The notes under the pieces are model-generated. The model made no database searches. It was not told the DNA's origin and was given only the letters and a program-made list of their open reading frames with translations. Below, piece after piece: positions 6,455 to 9,983 of a DNA stretch of 9,983 bases. Made by a program: the position numbers and the translations under genes. The DNA lies in contig DLBY01000026.1 of assembly GCA_002480345.1 (NCBI GenBank), positions 1 to 9,983 of the forward strand. Reading direction: 5' to 3'. Position 1 is the first letter of the stretch. Each line of letters begins with the position of its first letter. This DNA is from Phycisphaerales bacterium UBA7812. GTDB lineage: Bacteria; Planctomycetota; Phycisphaerae; Phycisphaerales; UBA1924.

Positions 6455-7218
6455 TCCACCATCTCGTTGCCCGGCGAGGCCTGGATCTGTGCTTGGATCT
6501 GGGCCTTCGAGGGCCCGAATCGGAGCCAGTAGAGCGGGATCAGCACCCCCAGCACCGCGTAGATGAACCCGGCGGAGATCACCGCGATGCTGTTGCGCAG
6601 GACGATCGCAAGCACGACGCTGAGCGCGCCGACGCCCAGGTAGATCGACTGCGCGGTGATCTCGCACCGCGCGACGCGACGCTCGTGCGCGGTCAGTTCG
6701 AGTTCGTCGGCTCTTCGCAGCGCGTGCCATTCCAGCGCGATGAAGACGAGGTTGAGCAGGACGAACCCGCCCGACATCGTGATGAACATGATCGAGAGAT
6801 CGTTCGTGGTGCCCTTGGTCAGGTAATCCACGGTGCGGAGCGGGGGGATGTAGAACGCGAAGAAAGCGGTTGCCATGAACTTGAGCGGATAGACATAGAC
6901 GAGCATGACCGCGACGAGCACACCGCTGAGGAAGGTCGTGGGGCCGTCGTCGAGGCCGTACCGGCGGCTGTAGACCACATGTCCGTGCCAGAAGAGCAGG
7001 AGCATCGCGAGGCTGAACAGGAACGCGGGGATGCCCCTGAGCAGGTCGTACATCTGCTCGAAGGTGGTGGGCACGCGGTCCGCGGAGAGCGCGAGCATGG
7101 TGATGGAGAACGCGAAGGCCGCGTCGACGAGGGTCTCGAGCCTGGTCATCTCGAGCCCGCGGAGGCGGAAGCCCAGACCGTCGAACGCGCCGGGTTTTCG
7201 CGTGAGGTCTCGGAGCAC
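6424..7218 (-). CDS. TMEM175/DUF1211-like integral membrane protein
   Basis: 264-residue protein with about six membrane helices. GTG start at 7218-7216 with GGAG (7229-7226) 7 bases upstream; an ATG at residue 24 is a weaker alternative. Residues 24-46 (MTRLETLVDAAFAFSITMLA) match the first-helix signature of the TMEM175 family, normally R...FSDGVFAI..TLL, but the F-S-D-G core is degenerate here (L-V-D-A). The second helix (about 65-86) keeps the family pattern ending in FWHGHVVYSRR. Characterised members are potassium-permeable channels; with an altered signature helix, channel activity here is only a possibility. The C-terminus is a short Gln-rich cytoplasmic-looking tail. The stop lies inside the convergent permease gene, giving a 31-bp antiparallel overlap. 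The upstream gene ends 41 bases before it on the same strand, so it may belong to the transcript that descends from nuoN. Confidence 0.72.
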   Translation of the reverse strand: MLRDLTRKPGAFDGLGFRLRGLEMTRLETLVDAAFAFSITMLALSADRVPTTFEQMYDLLRGIPAFLFSLAMLLLFWHGHVVYSRRYGLDDGPTTFLSGVLVAVMLVYVYPLKFMATAFFAFYIPPLRTVDYLTKGTTNDLSIMFITMSGGFVLLNLVFIALEWHALRRADELELTAHERRVARCEITAQSIYLGVGALSVVLAIVLRNSIAVISAGFIYAVLGVLIPLYWLRFGPSKAQIQAQIQASPGNEMVDQAIRGSTNR

Positions 7219-7225
7219 GGTCGGT

Positions 7226-7229
7226 CTCC
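7226..7229 (-). promoter_or_regulatory. Ribosome-binding site GGAG for the TMEM175-like gene
   Basis: On the minus strand GGAG is followed by 7 bases and then the GTG at 7218. It favours this start over the internal ATG 23 codons later. Confidence 0.5.
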
Positions 7230-7259
7230 GGCGGGCGGCGTCCCGTCAGCGGGCGGGCG

Positions 7260-7706
7260 TCAGGTGCTCGCCTGCTCGAAGGTCGATCCGCTCAGGACAT
7301 CGAAGCTGACGAACTGGCCGGGCTCGAAGTCGCTGGCCCGCTGGCGGTGATCCGTCAGGCGGCAGACGAACGGCGCCGCGGCGTCGACGGTGATCGTGTT
7401 GCGGGCGGTGTCCGTCTCCACGATGCGTCCCTGCACACGTCGGGGACGACCGATCACGGGTTCGACATATTTGCCGCCTGTGCGGACGATGTCGACGCGT
7501 TTCGCTTCGGCGCGGATCGTGCCCAGGATGCGTTTCCCGACGGGCGCGGTGATCTCGCCGACCGGGAGCAGGTGGAGCTGGTAGTCGGAGTTGTAGAGCC
7601 CGAGCACGATGAAGGCGGGCTTCGTGGCGGTTTGCTCGTGAACGCCTTCGAGCGTGCCCCGGGCGAGCCCGGGATCGATGCGGTCTGTCGGTGCGGGGTG
7701 CAGCAT
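7260..7706 (-). CDS. Small conserved-looking protein of unknown function, probably beta-barrel fold
   Basis: 148 residues from ATG 7706 to TGA 7262-7260. No signal peptide or membrane helix is present, so it is probably cytoplasmic. Residues about 30-70 and 85-140 alternate hydrophobic and charged residues in the manner of beta strands. The second half (VQGRIVETDTARNTITVDAA, later FEPGQFVSFDVLSG) resembles small OB-like or SH3-like barrels, but I cannot assign a family. The start has no Shine-Dalgarno sequence, only an AT-richer GGATTTTCACG just upstream. It begins 28 bases after nuoN and ends 41 bases before the TMEM175-like gene, all on one strand, which suggests one transcript. It also holds the window's only ACGT (7437-7440), formed by a rare CGA-CGT arginine pair near residue 90. 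That codon use looks real and base use agrees with its neighbours, so it is probably a gene rather than a chance frame. Confidence 0.68.
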   Translation of the reverse strand: MLHPAPTDRIDPGLARGTLEGVHEQTATKPAFIVLGLYNSDYQLHLLPVGEITAPVGKRILGTIRAEAKRVDIVRTGGKYVEPVIGRPRRVQGRIVETDTARNTITVDAAAPFVCRLTDHRQRASDFEPGQFVSFDVLSGSTFEQAST

Positions 7707-7734
7707 CGTGAAAATCCGTGGGTCGTGCGCAGAG

Positions 7735-9396
7735 TCAATCCGCGGCGCGGGTCAGCTCGATCGGGTCGGCGTCTTTCGCGGTCGGTCCGTTGCGATCCGG
7801 AGCCGGGACGGGCGCGCCGGGGGTTTGTGCGACGCCCTCGGGCGGGCGCTCGTACAGTGCCGCACCGGTGCTGTTGACAATGAGCGGCTGCGTCACCGCG
7901 AGCAGCGCAACCACGGCGCCCGCGCTGATCATCGCGGCGGCGACGCGGGGCTGGATGCCCGTCGGGCGGGTCTCGGGGGCGTCCTCATCGGGCGCTTCGA
8001 GATACGCGGCGCGGACGATCCGGAGGTAGTAGAACGCCGCGATCGCGGAGTTGACGCCCAGGATGATGACCAGCGGGATCTCTCCGGCGCTGATCGCGCT
8101 CGTGAACAGGCCCACCTTGCCGAAGAAGCCGAGCAGGGGCGGCAGGCCCAGCAGGCTGAGCACACACAGCAGCATCGCGCCCGCGAGGTGGGGACGCGTG
8201 CGGTGCAGGCCCCGGATGTCGTCGATTTCGTCGGCTTCCTGCGTGGAGCCGTCCGCGTTGACGCGCTGGATGGAGGCGAGGACGGCGAAGGTGCCGACAT
8301 TGGTCACGCCGTAGGTGAGCAGATAAAAGAGGACCGCGGCGAGGCCGTTATCCCAGAAGGTGCCATCCCCGGAGCCCGGCCCGGCGATGATGCCGACGAG
8401 CATGTACCCCGAGTGGGCGATGGACGAATAGGCGAGCATGCGCTTGACGGAGGTCTGCCGGATCGCGAGGACATTGCCCGCGAACATGGTCGAGGCGGCG
8501 ACGATCCAGAGCAGGACATAGATCGGACGAGGCAGCGCCGACTCGCTCCCGCCGTACGCCCAGCCCACGGTCCCGCAGATCATCATGATCGCGATGAAGC
8601 CCGCGGCCTTGGGCACGAAGGCGAGCATGGCGCTGACGCCCGACGCGGCGCCCTGGTACACATCCGCCGCGTACATGTGCATCGGCACCGCGGCGATCTT
8701 GAAGCACAGACCGATGAGGCTGATCGCGAGGCCCGCGATCGCGATGGGGTTGAGGCCCGCCTCGCTCGCGGCCTGGGCGCGGAAGGCGCCCGCGATCTCG
8801 ACGAGGTCGGTCGAGCCCGACGCGCCGTAGAGCATCGCGAAGCCGTAGAGGAAGACCGCGGCGCCGAGGGCGCCGAGGAAGAAGTACTTGACCCCCGCCT
8901 CCTGGCTCCGCGTGCCGCGGGTGGAGATGGTGACCATGATGTAGGTCGGGAGGCTGGTGAGCTCGAGGGCGAGGAAGAGCCAGATCAGGTCGTCTGCGGA
9001 GGCGCAGAGCATCAGCCCCGTCAGGCTGAACAGGAAGAACGCGTAGAACTCCGCCCGGTTGGTGCGGATCGCGTCGAACTTCATCTTCCCGGCGCGGATC
9101 GCGGCGTCGAGGTCGCGGTCCACGGTCCCCGCGAGCAGCGGGAGGAGCAGCAGGCCGACGATCCCGATCAACGCCTTCATGTACGGCGTGAGGCTCGGGA
9201 ACAGGCCCGCGGCGTTCGGATCCCCGGCGGTCGGTGCGGCGGCGGCGGTCCCGATCGCGACGATGAGCCCGAGTCCGCAGATCCAGCTGCAGAGCTTGCG
9301 CACGCGCTCGTCGGGGCTGAGCCCCACCACCATCACGACGCAAGTCGTGATGAAGAGCCAGATCTCGGGCCAGACAAGGGCGACTTTCTCGGTCAC
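7735..9396 (-). CDS. nuoN: NADH-quinone oxidoreductase subunit N
   Basis: Antiporter-like membrane subunit of respiratory complex I, which couples NADH oxidation and quinone reduction to proton pumping. 553 residues with about 14 helices. Family blocks: PEIWL near 10-14, LALELTSLPTY at 142-152, QEAGVKYFFLGAL at 165-177, YAADVYQGA at 242-250, KRMLAYSSIAHSGYM at 318-332 and GLPPLLGFFGK at 417-427. The charged residues of the proton path are all present: Glu145 in the LEL motif, Lys233, Lys263 in FVPKAAGF and Lys427 in GFFGK. GTG at 9396-9394 overlaps the nuoM stop (GTGA), with a G-rich GGGGGTG upstream as a likely ribosome-binding site. A hydrophilic Pro/Ala-rich tail of about 45 residues follows the last helix, which is longer than usual. 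nuoN is commonly the last nuo gene, as it seems to be here. Confidence 0.96.
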   Translation of the reverse strand: MTEKVALVWPEIWLFITTCVVMVVGLSPDERVRKLCSWICGLGLIVAIGTAAAAPTAGDPNAAGLFPSLTPYMKALIGIVGLLLLPLLAGTVDRDLDAAIRAGKMKFDAIRTNRAEFYAFFLFSLTGLMLCASADDLIWLFLALELTSLPTYIMVTISTRGTRSQEAGVKYFFLGALGAAVFLYGFAMLYGASGSTDLVEIAGAFRAQAASEAGLNPIAIAGLAISLIGLCFKIAAVPMHMYAADVYQGAASGVSAMLAFVPKAAGFIAIMMICGTVGWAYGGSESALPRPIYVLLWIVAASTMFAGNVLAIRQTSVKRMLAYSSIAHSGYMLVGIIAGPGSGDGTFWDNGLAAVLFYLLTYGVTNVGTFAVLASIQRVNADGSTQEADEIDDIRGLHRTRPHLAGAMLLCVLSLLGLPPLLGFFGKVGLFTSAISAGEIPLVIILGVNSAIAAFYYLRIVRAAYLEAPDEDAPETRPTGIQPRVAAAMISAGAVVALLAVTQPLIVNSTGAALYERPPEGVAQTPGAPVPAPDRNGPTAKDADPIELTRAAD

Positions 9397-9983
9397 GGCT
9401 TCACCCCCGCGATGGTCTTGGTCGGCTCATCCGTTGGGACGGCCGCCATCGTGCCGTCACTCAGCGGGGTCTCGGCGATCCGGTCCTGGATGAAGGCGAT
9501 CTGCGCGTTGATGGGGGCCTCGACCGCTTCGATCAGGGTCTGGCGCGGGAAGAGCCCGAACGCGAGGCAGAGCACCGCGAGGGGCGCGAGCGTGCAGATC
9601 TCCCGGGCGCCGAGGTCGGTCGGCAGGACGCTGTGGTGATCGTCGTGACCCGCGGGCTCGCGGAGCGTGCCCCACACGACCTTGCTGGTCATGTAGAGCA
9701 GGTAGATCGCCGCGACGATGACCCCGGTGCCGGCAACGACGCCGTACCACGGGCCGAGCGGTCCCCAGGTGGCGCCCGCCATGGTGTTGACGCCCTCGCT
9801 GGTCCAGGGTGTATAGCTGGTGAACGCGCCCATGGTGCACAGGAACTCGCTGACGAAGCCGTTGAGGCCCGGGAGGCCCACAGACGACATCACGAAGAAG
9901 ACCATGAAGAACGACCAGACGGGCATCTTGGCCGCGAGCCCGCCGATCTGGTCCATGTCGCGGGTGTGGTACCGCTCGTACAT
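9393..9983 (-). CDS. nuoM: NADH-quinone oxidoreductase subunit M, C-terminal part (truncated by window edge)
   Basis: The last 196 residues of a second complex I proton-pumping subunit; the full protein is normally about 500 residues, so most of the gene lies beyond the right edge. The Met codon at the very edge (9983-9981) is internal: the sequence that follows, HTRDMDQIGGLAAKMPVWS and then MSSVGLPGLNGFVSEFL, is the well-conserved block around helices 11-12, including the Glu (visible residue 46) equivalent to the functional Glu of the last proton channel. A further helix near 84-104 and the REICTLAPLAVL...GLFPRQTL block close the antiporter fold. A hydrophilic tail of about 35 residues ends the protein. 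The stop TGA (9395-9393) overlaps the nuoN start by 4 bp, so the two are translationally coupled in one operon. Confidence 0.95.
   Translation of the reverse strand: MYERYHTRDMDQIGGLAAKMPVWSFFMVFFVMSSVGLPGLNGFVSEFLCTMGAFTSYTPWTSEGVNTMAGATWGPLGPWYGVVAGTGVIVAAIYLLYMTSKVVWGTLREPAGHDDHHSVLPTDLGAREICTLAPLAVLCLAFGLFPRQTLIEAVEAPINAQIAFIQDRIAETPLSDGTMAAVPTDEPTKTIAGVKP

Noticed and set aside
5282..6730. Long open frame on the minus strand opposite the permease gene
   Set aside because: It is antisense to a clear membrane protein, extremely rich in Arg, Asp, Glu and His, and shows no domain; typical of GC-rich antisense frames.
7654..9639. 661-codon open frame on the plus strand
   Set aside because: It mirrors nuoN and part of nuoM. 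The predicted protein is a low-complexity Arg/Glu/Asp/Gly mixture without any family signal.
9981..9983. Met codon at the right edge as the true start of the minus-strand gene
   Set aside because: The following residues match the interior of NuoM near helices 11-12, so the codon is internal and the gene is cut by the window.
1..9983. High density of GATC
   Set aside because: GATC is clearly over-abundant, but it follows from the preferred Ile codon ATC after G-ending codons and from GAT Asp codons, so no Dam-type signal is claimed.
1..9983. Defence island, CRISPR array, mobile element, tRNA or rRNA
   Set aside because: No direct repeat array, transposase, integrase, terminal inverted repeat pair, cloverleaf or rRNA segment was seen; the genes are mainly metabolic, transport or of unknown function.

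Overview
The window is very G+C-rich and densely coded. Eight genes cover nearly all of it, and no gene-free stretch exceeds about 170 bases. Very high G+C, weak ribosome-binding sites, GTG/TTG starts, an exported helical-repeat protein of no clear family, and a complex I operon beside uncharacterised small genes together suggest a planctomycete, possibly class Phycisphaerae. That placement is inference; there is no rRNA or other marker here to settle it.

Layout. Plus strand, 1-5450 and on to 6454: (i) the 3' part of a gene for an Ala/Glu/Arg-rich coiled-coil protein (to 980); (ii) a ferredoxin--NADP+ reductase of plastid type (1046-2041); (iii) a 170-base intergenic region with several strong inverted repeats, a cluster of four GGGCCC palindromes and a candidate promoter; (iv) an exported protein with HEAT-like helices (2212-3453); (v) an oligopeptide-binding-type solute-binding protein (3501 or 3522 to 5450) overlapped by 4 bp by (vi) an OppB/DppB-type permease (5447-6454). 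Minus strand, reading from the right edge: (vii) the 3' part of nuoM (9983-9393), overlapped by 4 bp by (viii) nuoN (9396-7735), then (ix) a small predicted beta-rich protein of unknown function (7706-7260) and (x) a TMEM175/DUF1211-like membrane protein (7218-6424), whose 3' end overlaps the permease gene convergently by 31 bp.

How they work together. nuoM and nuoN are proton-pumping antiporter-like subunits of respiratory complex I and look like the distal end of a nuo operon. The two genes after nuoN may be read with it. The FNR would exchange electrons between ferredoxin or flavodoxin and NADP(H). The Opp pair would be part of a peptide importer, but its second permease and its ATPases are not next to it.

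The most unusual signal is compositional. The tetranucleotide ACGT occurs only once in 9983 bases by my reading, where base composition predicts roughly 25-30, and Tyr/His/Asn/Asp codons switch from C-ending to T-ending whenever Val follows. No CRISPR array, tRNA, rRNA, insertion sequence or defence gene was seen.
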